A DNA stretch of 64,000 nt from CAZUAQ01 sp964618455 (GTDB lineage Bacteria > Planctomycetota > Phycisphaerae > UBA1845 > PWPN01), in the NCBI GenBank assembly GCA_964618455.1, contig CAZUAQ010000004.1, forward strand, positions 62,001 to 126,000. Direction: 5' to 3'. The translations under genes and the position numbers were made by a program. Positions 1-9,579 of the stretch are shown here, piece after piece. Positions within the stretch are counted from its first letter, which is position 1, and every line of letters starts with the position of its first letter. Below the pieces are notes generated by a model that made no database searches, was not told where the DNA came from, and saw only the letters and a list, made by a program, of their open reading frames with translations.

Positions 1-2
1 CG

Positions 3-119
3 GACACGTATGCCGAAAAAGCCAGAGCACTCGCCAAGGCCGGCGCGAACATCATCGGCGGATGCTGCGGGACGAGCCCCGATTTCATTCGCGCACTGGT
101 CGAGAAACTCAAGATATGA
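3..119 (+). CDS. Homocysteine S-methyltransferase, C-terminal end (partial)
   Basis: Only the last 38 codons are in the window; the gene enters from the left edge in the frame beginning at base 3 and stops with TGA at 117-119. The visible end contains GGCCGT, the cysteine-pair motif that binds the catalytic zinc in homocysteine S-methyltransferase domains (MetH N-terminal module, BhmT and MmuM families). The following short helix is typical of the C-terminus of such a barrel. The protein would transfer a methyl group to homocysteine in methionine synthesis. Whether it is a stand-alone enzyme or a split MetH module cannot be told from this fragment. It converges on trxB with a 21-base gap and no obvious terminator. 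Confidence 0.8.
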   Translation, partial: DTYAEKARALAKAGANIIGGCCGTSPDFIRALVEKLKI

Positions 120-140
120 GCCGATGGCGGACCGGCTGGA

Positions 141-1166
141 TCAATGGATATCTTGCTCGGCCAGCCAACGTTCGGCGTCGATGGCGGCCTTGCACCCCAT
201 GCCGGCGGCGGTGACCGCCTGGCGGTACACACTGTCGACGCAATCGCCGGCGGCGAATACTCCTTCGACATTGGTGTAGGACATGTAGGGATCTTTCAGC
301 TTGATGTACTTCTTGTCGTCGAGCTCGAGTTGCCCGTCGAGGAACGCCGTGGCCGGCGTGTGGCCGATGGCAACGAAGAGCCCGCCGACGGAAAGATCAC
401 TCTTTTCATCGCTCTTCGTATCCTCGAGTTCGATGCCGGAAATCATGTCGTCGCCGTGGACGTCGGTGACGACCTTGTTCCACAGGATCTCAATCTTGGA
501 GTTGTTGATCGCCCGCTCCGCCATGATCTTGCTGGCGCGGAGTTCTTCGCGGCGGTGAATCATGTAGACCTTGCTGGCGTACTTGGTGAGGTAAGTCGCT
601 TCCTCGACGGCGGAGTCACCGCCGCCCACGACCGCCAATTCCTTCTCGCGGAACACGGGCAGCGCCCCGTCACACACCGCACATGCACTCACACCGCCGC
701 CGGACTGGGCCAGTCGTTTCTCGTTCTCGAGGCCGAGCCAGTTCGCCGTCGCCCCGGTGGCCACGATCACCGATTGAGCCTCGACCATCACGTCGTTCTC
801 ACCCCACACCTTGAACGGGCGCGAGGAGAGATCGACCCTGGTGCAGTCGTGGTACTTGAAGGTATGGCCGTCATCGGGGTTGGAGACGTCGGGATTCTGA
901 CCCTCGTCGGTCTGGATGCGCGTGCCGAAGCGGACTGCCTGCTGCTCGAACAGCGACATCATCTTCGGGCCGGTGACACCCTCAGGGAAGCCGGGGTAAT
1001 TCTCTACATCCGTGGTGAGCATCAACTGACCGCCGGGAAGGATCGTGCTCGGCACCTGCTTGGGGCGCCCTGCGAAGACCAGCGGTTTGAGATTCGCGCG
1101 TGCGGCGTAGATGGCGGCGGTCCACCCCGCCGGTCCCGATCCGATGATGACCACGTTTTCTGCCAT
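141..1166 (-). CDS. trxB: Thioredoxin reductase
   Basis: Flavoprotein of 341 residues that reduces thioredoxin with NADPH in the cytoplasm. The N-terminus has the FAD-binding motif GSGPAGWTAAIYAAR. The redox pair CAVC lies near residue 160 inside SACAVCDG. The NADPH-binding GGGDSAVEEA motif follows, and FAAGDCVD near the end is the second FAD motif. Length and order fit low-molecular-weight bacterial TrxB. An upstream in-frame ATG at 1238 exists, but ATG 1166 is preceded by GAGGGA at good spacing and begins exactly where family members begin. A sigma70-like promoter lies about 60-85 bases upstream. No thioredoxin gene is nearby. Confidence 0.96.
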   Translation of the reverse strand: MAENVVIIGSGPAGWTAAIYAARANLKPLVFAGRPKQVPSTILPGGQLMLTTDVENYPGFPEGVTGPKMMSLFEQQAVRFGTRIQTDEGQNPDVSNPDDGHTFKYHDCTRVDLSSRPFKVWGENDVMVEAQSVIVATGATANWLGLENEKRLAQSGGGVSACAVCDGALPVFREKELAVVGGGDSAVEEATYLTKYASKVYMIHRREELRASKIMAERAINNSKIEILWNKVVTDVHGDDMISGIELEDTKSDEKSDLSVGGLFVAIGHTPATAFLDGQLELDDKKYIKLKDPYMSYTNVEGVFAAGDCVDSVYRQAVTAAGMGCKAAIDAERWLAEQDIH

Positions 1167-1221
1167 GTGTCCCTCGTGTTTCCTGTTGTTCAACCCGATG
1201 TTGCCAGCAATGATCGGCCCA

Positions 1222-1250
1222 ATTCTAGGGCGCGCCAAGCGGGGCGTCTA
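1222..1250 (-). promoter_or_regulatory. Probable sigma70 promoter of trxB
   Basis: On the minus strand TAGACG (1245-1250) and TAGAAT (1222-1227) are separated by exactly 17 bases. They match four and five of six consensus positions. The expected transcript start leaves a leader of roughly 50 bases before the trxB ATG at 1166. Position and spacing are seen directly; activity is inferred. Confidence 0.45.
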
Positions 1251-1295
1251 GCGAAAGGAATCCTTCATGGCACCTATTGAATCAATAGACAACAT

Positions 1296-4172
1296 CTATC
1301 GTGCCTTGATGTGCAGACTGCCGTGTTGGGGCACAGTGTGCGGCGTCTCGAGTAAGAAAGTGCGTCCTTCCCACCGGCCGCTCAGCGCTTCATCGCCCGC
1401 GCGGACTTGGCCTCCCGCCAGATCCTCCGCCACCTGGATCCGCCTGATGACGACCATGTCGTGCAACCTGGGGAACCGTATGTCCATCTCCCGCAGCTCC
1501 GGGTGGTAGCTCAGCAATGCGTGAAACTTGGGGGTCAGGACCGGAAGGAGCGTGTGTCCCAATCGCGTCTCGCCGGGACTGACTTTCCGCCGGATCAGTT
1601 GCTGTGCTGCGACGGGGTTGATCGTCAGCGTCCCGTCGACGGCATCGTAATGCGTGTCGATCATCGCCTGGTACGCCAGCCAACTCGCCGGCGCGGTCAT
1701 GTAGAAAATACCCCAGTCGAGTTCGGCGGTGATTGGATCCCAGTAGAGGCTCTGATCCCAGGGGTCGGGACCGTTGGCGGCGATGATGTTCTCGCGCATC
1801 CGCTTGAGCAGATCAAAGCCCTCCTCAGCCATGCCGAAATAGAACGCATTGCCCGCCATCATCACCCGGCTGTGCATCGGCCAGGAGACCGGGGCGTTGC
1901 GGTGCTCGTCATCACGCGGAAACAGCTTGCCGTCGGCGGTGACGATCTTCGGCGGAAGCTGGAAATTCTCGTTCCAGTGCAGGGCGAAGAGGCTTTCCAA
2001 CGCCTTCTGTCGGACAGACGCATCGTACGTCGATTCGAAACCCAGCGTGCGTGCCCAGAATTCACCGGCGAGCTGGGAGAAGTGACTGGCGTCGGTGCGT
2101 TTGTTTTCTTTCGGCGTCGAGCCGTAACGGAAGTACGTCCCCGTCCAGAGCTCCTTCATCGCCAGCTCGTGTGCACGGTCGAAGCGCTCCTGATAGCGCT
2201 CGACGGCGTCTTCATCGCCCTGCTGCCGGGCGATCTCCATGCCGAGACGCAGGTGCGTCAGCCACAGACCCGTGGTGTAGCTGAAGATGCGGTAGGAGTC
2301 CTCGTCGTCAAACGTGCTGCCGTTGCCCGGCACGCCGGTGTTGTCCGGATCCCACGTCGTCGCCAGCGCCTCCAGTGCCAGCAGCACCTTCGGGCGAATC
2401 TCGTCCCAGAAGGCCTGGTCGCCCGTGGCCCGATACATCTGCCACGACAGGAAGCTGAACGACGAACAGAGATCGGGCCAGTCGAAGGCCTTAAGTTGGT
2501 CGGCGAACTCCGCCGCCCCCAGATCGTGGGTGATGCCGCCATCGGCGTTCTGGAGCAGGCCGAACTGGCGCAGCTCCGCCTTCTGAAGCTCGGGGAAGAG
2601 CATTGCGATGCTGTGCGAGGCGTAGAGCTTCTGATCCATCGTGCCCATGACGCCGTACATGTTGCTCGCGCCTTCGTTCACGCTGAACCGTCCGTCGCGC
2701 GTCAGCCACGTGTCCGTCGACAGCACGTAATTATCGTTGAGCAGCATATCGATCATCCACTCGGGCAGGTGACTTCGAGTGACGAGTTCCTGCCACACAT
2801 CCGTTTCGGACCGGAGTCGAATAGAGTTGTCGATCACGTACCGCGCAACTTCGCGGGCGTTGCGGAATCGCATGTGGTAATAGTGGCCGAGGTCTTCATT
2901 GCCCGCCTGGTAGAAGTGATCCATACACCACGTGAGCACGATCGGTACGCGCTGGGTCTCCCGCGGTTCGACACGGACCTTGGTGAGCAAGCCTCCGGCA
3001 GGAATGTTGTGGCGATAGAGTGTGAACGGATTAGTCCAGCGCCCACCCAGCGTTTCCAGTGGCGAACTGACGAGTGCTTCGATCTCGACGCCGTCCTGCT
3101 GCGGCGAGGCGATCAGGTAGTGCCCTTCGCCGTCGGGTTCCTTTTTGACCGGTCCAGTCAGTTCGATCGCGCTGAGCCCGTCGAATTGCACCGCCTTCTG
3201 CGTGTTGCCGTCGTCCTGGCGGAAGCGGTAGTACTGAATGCCCTTCGGACGCCCGCCGGAGCCGATCATGTTCTGCCATGTCATGCCGATCTCGACATTC
3301 ACCGGCTCGCCGGTGGTGTTGTGTACTTCGAACTCGAACAGCGCCGCCGGCAGTGCGGAGTCTTCGACATTTCGTGGAATGATCGGCGACCACGCGACGA
3401 GCTTCAGATCGATCGGCCAGTCGGGATCGGCGTACTCAAGTTGCGCGATGGGGTAGCGGGCTTCCATCGTGATCGAGTCGATGGGCTTCAGCCCCGCAAA
3501 GGGTTCATCGCGCAGGATGCGGCCCTCGCCATTGATGCGGGCGACCAACGCACAATGCGCCGGATGGTAGAAGGGAGCGTCGATGTTGTTGTTCGTGGTG
3601 ATGTTGCGGAGCCAGCCGTCGCGGGCAATCTCGACCTTGCCCGCGCCGATCCCGCCCAGCGGCATGCCGCAGCGGATCTGCTTACCGCGTTGGTGATCGC
3701 GGATCCAGCGTTCCGCGCGACCGTCGGTCACGTACCGCTCGTTGGGGCCGATCAGCGCGTAGTCGAAGGATACGCCCTCGGGGAGTTCGAGGATCAGCGG
3801 CTGAAAGCCTCGCCGGTTCCTCCCACTCGCCAGACGCACCCATCTCTTGCCCTCGGGGGCGTCGCCGGCCGCCACGGCATCCACGAGCGATTCCCAGGCC
3901 TTGCCCTCGTGATCCTTCATGCCCGAGACGCGGATGTCCTCCAGCCGGGCATCGGCGTCACCGCGGATGTAGACGCTTCGCGGCGTGATCGCGCCGGGGC
4001 CGACGAAGTGCACTTCCACTTCCACCTTGCCGTCACCGGCGGGCGCGAACTCCTCGGCGGCATGCCAGTCGTACCACTCCTCGTACATGATCCACGACTC
4101 GAACTCGGCGTGGAGCACAGAGAAACTCATGAGCCAGAATGCCGTGCATACCAATACGTTCCTTGTGTACAT
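1296..4172 (-). CDS. Secreted GH116-family (DUF608/GBA2-like) glycoside hydrolase
   Basis: Protein of 958 residues with a Sec signal peptide (hydrophobic VLVCTAFWLMSFSVLHA) and probable periplasmic or outer location. The N-terminal half carries the GH116 beta-sandwich signature GMPLGGIGAGKVEI. The C-terminal half is an (alpha/alpha)6 barrel. The stretch around VNEGAS (about residue 498) aligns with the family nucleophile Glu region, and FDDEDSYRIFSYTTGLW with the Asp acid/base region. Family members are beta-glucosidases, beta-xylosidases or glucosylceramidases; the substrate here is unknown. A longer reading frame to 4478 would overlap the upstream gene. ATG 4172 starts the signal peptide and has AAAGG upstream. 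It follows the CehA/McbA gene by 50 bases on the same strand, so the two probably form an operon. Confidence 0.82.
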   Translation of the reverse strand: MYTRNVLVCTAFWLMSFSVLHAEFESWIMYEEWYDWHAAEEFAPAGDGKVEVEVHFVGPGAITPRSVYIRGDADARLEDIRVSGMKDHEGKAWESLVDAVAAGDAPEGKRWVRLASGRNRRGFQPLILELPEGVSFDYALIGPNERYVTDGRAERWIRDHQRGKQIRCGMPLGGIGAGKVEIARDGWLRNITTNNNIDAPFYHPAHCALVARINGEGRILRDEPFAGLKPIDSITMEARYPIAQLEYADPDWPIDLKLVAWSPIIPRNVEDSALPAALFEFEVHNTTGEPVNVEIGMTWQNMIGSGGRPKGIQYYRFRQDDGNTQKAVQFDGLSAIELTGPVKKEPDGEGHYLIASPQQDGVEIEALVSSPLETLGGRWTNPFTLYRHNIPAGGLLTKVRVEPRETQRVPIVLTWCMDHFYQAGNEDLGHYYHMRFRNAREVARYVIDNSIRLRSETDVWQELVTRSHLPEWMIDMLLNDNYVLSTDTWLTRDGRFSVNEGASNMYGVMGTMDQKLYASHSIAMLFPELQKAELRQFGLLQNADGGITHDLGAAEFADQLKAFDWPDLCSSFSFLSWQMYRATGDQAFWDEIRPKVLLALEALATTWDPDNTGVPGNGSTFDDEDSYRIFSYTTGLWLTHLRLGMEIARQQGDEDAVERYQERFDRAHELAMKELWTGTYFRYGSTPKENKRTDASHFSQLAGEFWARTLGFESTYDASVRQKALESLFALHWNENFQLPPKIVTADGKLFPRDDEHRNAPVSWPMHSRVMMAGNAFYFGMAEEGFDLLKRMRENIIAANGPDPWDQSLYWDPITAELDWGIFYMTAPASWLAYQAMIDTHYDAVDGTLTINPVAAQQLIRRKVSPGETRLGHTLLPVLTPKFHALLSYHPELREMDIRFPRLHDMVVIRRIQVAEDLAGGQVRAGDEALSGRWEGRTFLLETPHTVPQHGSLHIKAR

Positions 4173-4222
4173 ATCCGATGCCTTTGATAAGGATGATTCG
4201 CCATTTCCCTTGGCGAATTTGC

Positions 4223-5896
4223 TTATTGAGTCGCCGCCATCTTCTCGCGGAGTTCCGCGTAGAACTTCCGCGCCCGTTCGAGGCGTTCGTGGATGCCGCT
4301 GCCGTGGTAGCCCGAGTTCGGAACCTCTCCGGCGATCCGGGCGATGCCCTGAAGCTGCTTGTCGATCACCGCCGGGCCGCGCTGCGGGCACCACGTCGGC
4401 ACGCCGTCGACTACGACGTACACCGGCGTCGCATGGGCGAGCGTACCGTTGTCGCAGACGGCACTGACCACAAGCCACTGGCTGCGATCGATCTTCCGCT
4501 TGACCTCGAACGCCAGCGCGTCGGCCTTGCCCGGATTGAGCACTTCCGTGATCTCGCCCTCGTTGCTGACCAGCGTCAGGGCCTTGGGCGTGCCGATCTT
4601 CGCGTGTGATTCGACCTGCGCCTTGATCGTCACCGTCTCACCGGGCTTGCGGATCAGCTCCGCGCCAGGCAGTTCGCCGTCGACGGTGAACGTGAGCATC
4701 GGCCCGTTGCTGACGAAGGAGTGTCCTTTGCGGAGATGGTCGAACCAGGCGTCCACGTCGAACGCCTTGCCCGTGTGCACGTACGTGCGGACCTCCCCCA
4801 TGTGCGAGCCCCAGGGAATGTCGCTCCCGGCGGCGGCGGTGAGCCGGAAACCGAGATTCAGGTACTCGTAATAATCCATCTCGTTGACCAGGCCGAACTG
4901 CATCAGCTCGACGAAATCGAGATCGCCCGTCGTCACGTACCAGGGAAATCCGCGCGGCAGCGCACAGCCGTTCCACGCGAAGTGGGCGAAGCCGACCAGG
5001 GCTTCGTCCTGGGCCTGGATGCGCTTGAAAATAATGTCGTAGAAGTCGTAGTCCTTGAGATCCTCGACGCGTTCGAGCTGTTCGAGGTTCAGGCCGATGA
5101 TGTGGCCGAAGTTGCTTCTCGGCTCCTCCTGGCCCGCCACGAGGCAGGTGGTTCCGCGCTTGACCCGCGCCTTCTTGCCGAAGCTCATCTGCCGGAAGTG
5201 CGTGGTCTTGTGGTCGCCCATCTCCAGCACGTTGACGATGTTCAGGTCCACCGCCTCGGCATAGCTGAGCAGGTACTCCTTGTGCGCCTCCTTCAGGATC
5301 GGATGGTGCACGTGCACGTCGCCCGACCACCAGCCGCGGGCGTTCATGTCGATCCAGCGCTCCAGCGGGATCGTACGCGTCATCTCGCCGGTCCCGTCGG
5401 TGGTGAATTCCTCGACGACCGGCACATACTCCACGCCATGTTCCACCGCCAGCCGCCACGTTCCCTTCGGCAGGTCGATCGTGAAATCGCCGGAGACCTG
5501 GAACATCACCGGCTCGGACCAGTACGGGATCGACGGGCGCATCTCGTACACGACGGCGCGATCGTCATTATCACTCTTGCCGGCGGTCTTGCGGACCGGG
5601 CCGATCCAGTTGCGGTCCTCCTCGTATTCGATGCCTTCGTAGAACTGGTGAACGGTGCCCGGCTTTTCCAGCACGCGTCCGTCCGGCGGCAGGCGCACTT
5701 CGCCCTCGCTCGTGCCGGTGATGCACACCATGGCGGGTGTGATTTCGCCGTCGGATGCCTCGGTCAGCCGAATGTTGACCTTTGTTTGAGCCTGGAGTGA
5801 GGCGACGCCCATGAGCGAGACGAGCATACCGGTGAGAAGGCGGTTGCGCGCATGACGGCGGCGATGTGTTCGAGGGGGCATGGATGGGTTCGTCAT
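4223..5896 (-). CDS. Secreted CehA/McbA-type PHP-like metallohydrolase
   Basis: Protein of 557 residues. It has an Arg/His-rich N-terminus, then a hydrophobic signal core ending VASLQAQ, so it is exported. A beta-rich N-terminal part precedes a metal-binding domain. Probable ligands are the clustered histidines of HVHHP (about residue 195), Asp/His of EMGDHKTTHF (about 227) and SDIPWGSH (about 360), the pattern of the CehA/McbA branch of PHP-like hydrolases. Characterised members cleave carbamate or phosphoester bonds, but planctomycete versions are mostly uncharacterised. ATG 5896 is chosen over an upstream start because AGGAGA lies 8-13 bases before it and it opens a proper signal peptide. 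It is first in a two-gene unit with the GH116 gene. Confidence 0.78.
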   Translation of the reverse strand: MTNPSMPPRTHRRRHARNRLLTGMLVSLMGVASLQAQTKVNIRLTEASDGEITPAMVCITGTSEGEVRLPPDGRVLEKPGTVHQFYEGIEYEEDRNWIGPVRKTAGKSDNDDRAVVYEMRPSIPYWSEPVMFQVSGDFTIDLPKGTWRLAVEHGVEYVPVVEEFTTDGTGEMTRTIPLERWIDMNARGWWSGDVHVHHPILKEAHKEYLLSYAEAVDLNIVNVLEMGDHKTTHFRQMSFGKKARVKRGTTCLVAGQEEPRSNFGHIIGLNLEQLERVEDLKDYDFYDIIFKRIQAQDEALVGFAHFAWNGCALPRGFPWYVTTGDLDFVELMQFGLVNEMDYYEYLNLGFRLTAAAGSDIPWGSHMGEVRTYVHTGKAFDVDAWFDHLRKGHSFVSNGPMLTFTVDGELPGAELIRKPGETVTIKAQVESHAKIGTPKALTLVSNEGEITEVLNPGKADALAFEVKRKIDRSQWLVVSAVCDNGTLAHATPVYVVVDGVPTWCPQRGPAVIDKQLQGIARIAGEVPNSGYHGSGIHERLERARKFYAELREKMAATQ

Positions 5897-6069
5897 TGGG
5901 TCTTCTCTCCTGATCGCGTGCGGTTTCCTCAGCGGTCGATTCGGGACAATCTTACCCAAAAACCGGCCGGCGGGCATGCAACACGCGCGGCTTGCACTCA
6001 ATCGACCCAGGCGCGAAGATGGTTGGATTCTGATGATCTGACCCAAATCCGCAGGGAGGGACTAAACTC

Positions 6070-8958
6070 ATGCGATCTACCCATTTGAAGATATCCGCCA
6101 TAGCGATTCTGGCGACGGCATCAGGGCTCCACGCCGCCGAAGGCCCGGCACCTTCCGCCCCCCGACGCGATGACCCGATCCGCGTGCTCATCATCACCGG
6201 CGGACACGAGTTCGAGCGCGAGGAATTCTTCAGCATCTTCGACGACCATCCGGACATCACGTGGTTCGAAGGCGTCCAGTTCAAGGCCCAGCGTTACTTT
6301 GCCGCCCCGCGCAGGGACGACTACGACGTCATGGTCTGGTACGACATGGTTCCGGACATCGCGCCCTCCGCGCAGCGCGACCTGGTGGACCTGCTCGAGG
6401 AGGGTAAGCCGCTGGTCGCATTACACCACAGCATCGCGACGTACTCGAAGTGGCCCGAGACGATCAACATCCTCGGCGGGCGATACAATCTCGGTGAGGT
6501 CGACGGGAAACCGGGCTCGACGTTCAAGCATGATGTCGACGTCGACGTGAAGATTGCCGACGCGTCGCACCCGATCACCGTGGGCATGGATGACTTCACG
6601 ATTCACGATGAAGTGTACAAGAGCATGGTCATCCAGCCGGACGTCAAGCCGTTGCTGACGACGGACCATCCGGACAGCGACAAACTGATCGGCTGGACGC
6701 ACCGGTACGGGAACAGCCCGGTCGCTTATCTCCAGGGCGGCCATGACGCCAAGGCATTCGCCAACCCCAACTACCAGCGACTGGTGGTCCAGGCGATTCG
6801 CTGGGCGGCGGGCCGTCTGCCCGATCCCTCTGAGGAAGGGTTTAAGCCGCTGTTCAACGGCAAGGATCTCGACGGCTGGACGGTCATGGGCGATCCGAAG
6901 GGTTTCAAGGTCAGCAATGGCATTCTGCGAAGCGATCTGCCCTACACCGGCGACTGGCTGCGCACGAACAAGCTCTACAGCGACTTCGTTCTCCGGTTGG
7001 ACTGGCGCGTCAGCCCGGAAGGGAACTCGGGCGTGTTCGTGCGTTCCGCCATCGAAGGCCATCCGTGGATCTCCGGCAGTGAAATCCAGATCACCAGCAT
7101 CGAGCGCGATCTCGCCCACTGCACGGGCTCGCTCTACGGCTCGGTGGCGGTAAATCCGCGACCGGACGAATCGCCGAACAAGTGGCATCGTTACGAAATC
7201 CATTGCCAGGGACCGCACTATCAGGTGTTCGCGGACAACATCCCGGTGGTGGACGTCGACGCCCGCAAGGTTCCGCCACTCTACGGCCGACCGATGATCG
7301 GCTACGTCGGCGTACAGGACAATCACTCGGAAAAAGGTTGGATCGAATACCGCAACATACGCATCAAGGAGTTGAAAATGGCCTCAGGCGACGAGACGCC
7401 CTGGAAGCTCGGCACGCAGACCTACACGTTCCGCCTCTACTCGCTGTTCGAGGCGATCGACAAGGCGAAGCAACTCGGCCTCCATTACATCGAAGCCTAC
7501 CCGGGCCAGACGCTGAGCCCCGATCAGCCGGACGTCAAGGTCGGCGTGGACATGTCGCCGGAGATCATGGACCAGGTCAAGCGGAAGCTGGCGGAGTCGA
7601 ACGTCACGCTAGTGAACTTCGGCGTGGTGATCCCCAAGAATGACGAAGCCGATTGCCGCAAACTCTTCGAGTTTGCCCGGTTGATGGGCATCCAGACCAT
7701 TACCGCCGAGCCCGAGCCGGCCGCCATGGACCTGCTCGACAAGCTGACGCAGGAGTACGACATCAACATCGCCATCCACAACCACCCGAAACCGTCGCGC
7801 TACTGGAACCCGGATACGGTGCTGGAGGCGTGCGAGGGGCGGAACCCGCGCATCGGCGCCTGTGCCGATACGGGCCACTGGCTGCGGTCGGGGTTGGATC
7901 CCATCGAATGCCTCAAGAAGCTCGAGGGACGGATCATCTCGTCGCACTTCAAGGATCTGAACAAGGCGGAGCCCTCCGCGCATGACGTGCCCTGGGGTAC
8001 CGGCGTGGGCAACGTCGAGGGTGTGCTGAAGGAGTTGGCGCGGCAGAAGTTCGAAGGCGTGTTCTCCGTCGAGTACGAGCACGACTGGGACAAATCCATG
8101 CCGGACATCGACGCCGGGCTGAAGTACTTCCGTAAGACGGCGGAGAAGCTCGGTTACGACATCCCGGTGAACAAGACGGACCAGTGGAAGCTCAGCGTGC
8201 AGACGTACACGTTCAACCGGTTCACGCTGTTCGAGGCCATCGACAAGGCGGCGTCGCTCGGGCTGGACTACATTGAGGGCTATGAGTGGCAGAAGGTCAG
8301 CCCCGAGCACGGCGAGTTGAAACTACTTGACGCCCCGGACGAGGTGCTCGACGCGGTCAAGGCCAGGATGGCCGACGCCGGGATCACCATGACCAGCTTC
8401 TATTCGAGCACCATCGGCGGCAGCGACGAGCACACCGCCAAGGCGTTCGCACTGGCCAAGAAGCTCGGCGCGGGCATCATCGTGTGCGAACCGCAGGCGT
8501 CAGTCCTGCCGGAGATCGATCGCCAGGCGGAGAAGCACGACATGCGAATCGCCATCCACAATCACCCGCTCAACCCGCGTGAACCCGGCTATGAGAACTG
8601 GAAGCCCGAGAAGGTCATGGCCATGATCGCGGACCTCAGCCCGCGCGTGGGCACCTGCGCGGACGTCGGCCACTGGTCGCGCAGCGGCGTCGACCCGGTG
8701 GAGGCCCTGAAGGCGTACGAGGGCCGGTTGATCAGCCTGCACCTGAAAGACGTCAACAGCGAAGCCCGCGACGCGCAGGATGTGATCTGGGGCAATGGCG
8801 TCAGCCGGTTCAAGGATGTGCTGGCGGAGCTGGATCGCCAGGACTTCGAGGGCGTGATCGCCATCGAGTACGAGCACAACTGGGAGAACAACGTCCCCGA
8901 CATCGCCCAGTGCATCGCCGCCTACGAAAAGACCGCCGGCGCGATGGGCTACCACTGA
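6070..8958 (+). CDS. Secreted ThuA - DUF1080 - TIM barrel - TIM barrel fusion
   Basis: Protein of 962 residues with a signal peptide ending near LHAAEG. Residues about 37-265 form a ThuA-like domain (VLIITGGHEFERE, LVALHHS). Residues about 267-435 are DUF1080, the 3-keto-disaccharide hydrolase fold (LFNGKDLDGW, GNSGVFVR). Residues about 445-695 and 705-960 are two tandem sugar isomerase/epimerase barrels. They open with LGTQTYTFRLYSLFEAIDKA and LSVQTYTFNRFTLFEAIDKA, and each has an AIHNHP ligand segment and a SxHxKDLN or SLHLKDVN segment. ThuA, DUF1080 and such barrels are frequent neighbours in planctomycete 3-keto-sugar loci; here they form one chain. GGGAGGG lies 10 bases before the ATG. 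It diverges from the CehA/GH116 unit across 173 bases. Confidence 0.85.
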   Translation: MRSTHLKISAIAILATASGLHAAEGPAPSAPRRDDPIRVLIITGGHEFEREEFFSIFDDHPDITWFEGVQFKAQRYFAAPRRDDYDVMVWYDMVPDIAPSAQRDLVDLLEEGKPLVALHHSIATYSKWPETINILGGRYNLGEVDGKPGSTFKHDVDVDVKIADASHPITVGMDDFTIHDEVYKSMVIQPDVKPLLTTDHPDSDKLIGWTHRYGNSPVAYLQGGHDAKAFANPNYQRLVVQAIRWAAGRLPDPSEEGFKPLFNGKDLDGWTVMGDPKGFKVSNGILRSDLPYTGDWLRTNKLYSDFVLRLDWRVSPEGNSGVFVRSAIEGHPWISGSEIQITSIERDLAHCTGSLYGSVAVNPRPDESPNKWHRYEIHCQGPHYQVFADNIPVVDVDARKVPPLYGRPMIGYVGVQDNHSEKGWIEYRNIRIKELKMASGDETPWKLGTQTYTFRLYSLFEAIDKAKQLGLHYIEAYPGQTLSPDQPDVKVGVDMSPEIMDQVKRKLAESNVTLVNFGVVIPKNDEADCRKLFEFARLMGIQTITAEPEPAAMDLLDKLTQEYDINIAIHNHPKPSRYWNPDTVLEACEGRNPRIGACADTGHWLRSGLDPIECLKKLEGRIISSHFKDLNKAEPSAHDVPWGTGVGNVEGVLKELARQKFEGVFSVEYEHDWDKSMPDIDAGLKYFRKTAEKLGYDIPVNKTDQWKLSVQTYTFNRFTLFEAIDKAASLGLDYIEGYEWQKVSPEHGELKLLDAPDEVLDAVKARMADAGITMTSFYSSTIGGSDEHTAKAFALAKKLGAGIIVCEPQASVLPEIDRQAEKHDMRIAIHNHPLNPREPGYENWKPEKVMAMIADLSPRVGTCADVGHWSRSGVDPVEALKAYEGRLISLHLKDVNSEARDAQDVIWGNGVSRFKDVLAELDRQDFEGVIAIEYEHNWENNVPDIAQCIAAYEKTAGAMGYH

Positions 8959-9579
8959 GAGCGGTCGCGGTATCAAAGCGTAGCCGCTGCTCCACCAGAG
9001 AATTCGCCGTTGGAGTATGCGGCGTCAGCCAGTACCGCGAGCGTGAGCGAGCGGATCGCGAGATCGACCACGCCACTGCAGCGTAATCAGTCACTCGGTT
9101 TGAGTGGCATGAATTCCCGTGGCGATTCCGCAGACTCCCCTTCTCGCAACGTCTGGAAGTACGGATAGGCCACCAGCGCCCCCAGTCCGATGTACCAACG
9201 CCCATCCATGAACAACCTCGATGGAAAACGCAGTCAGCTTCGTGATCGACACGTCAAGCAAAACGGCCATCCGCAATCCAGCGGCGCCACCAATTCCGCC
9301 ACGCCATGACGGGAATGTCCCATCCCACAATATCCTACCACCCGCCACCATCTTCCGCGATGAAACGAGAGGTATTCTCCCCACCGTCACGTAAATCGAC
9401 CACCGGAACCCGCAAACGCGCATCATCTCCACGACACGGGAATATTACCTGTCTCCCCCACTTGTTTTGGCCGATGTTGAGATGCAGCACTTCGGGCATC
9501 GGCTCCGGTGCACATGTTGCCATGCTGAGGCACAGACGCCTCGGCCGAGATGGGGCCATTCGGGCGTAACGGAAGACGC
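8959..9579. other. Intergenic gap, mostly without recognisable content
   Basis: About 620 bases separate the ThuA fusion from the histidine kinase. Candidate reading frames in it have no recognisable family. The one piece with some coding character is the 40-codon frame at 9087-9209 on minus, listed separately. No clear hairpin terminator, tRNA or repeat was seen. It may hold the promoter of the histidine kinase. Confidence 0.5.
9087..9209 (-). CDS. Possible small protein (40 aa) or gene remnant
   Basis: ATG at 9209 with GAGG six bases upstream opens a 40-codon frame with the sequence start MDGRWYIGLGALVAYPYF, a short hydrophobic helix followed by an acidic tail and TGA at 9087-9089. A larger frame (9091-9432 minus) in another phase overlaps it, so the pair could be a frameshifted remnant of a longer gene. 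I recognise no family. The evidence is a Shine-Dalgarno match and plausible residue composition only. Confidence 0.25.
   Translation of the reverse strand: MDGRWYIGLGALVAYPYFQTLREGESAESPREFMPLKPSD

Noticed and set aside
1407..4187. 926-codon open frame on plus opposite the GH116 gene
   Set aside because: It is an antisense shadow of a high-GC gene; the minus-strand frame has family motifs and a ribosome site, while this one has neither.
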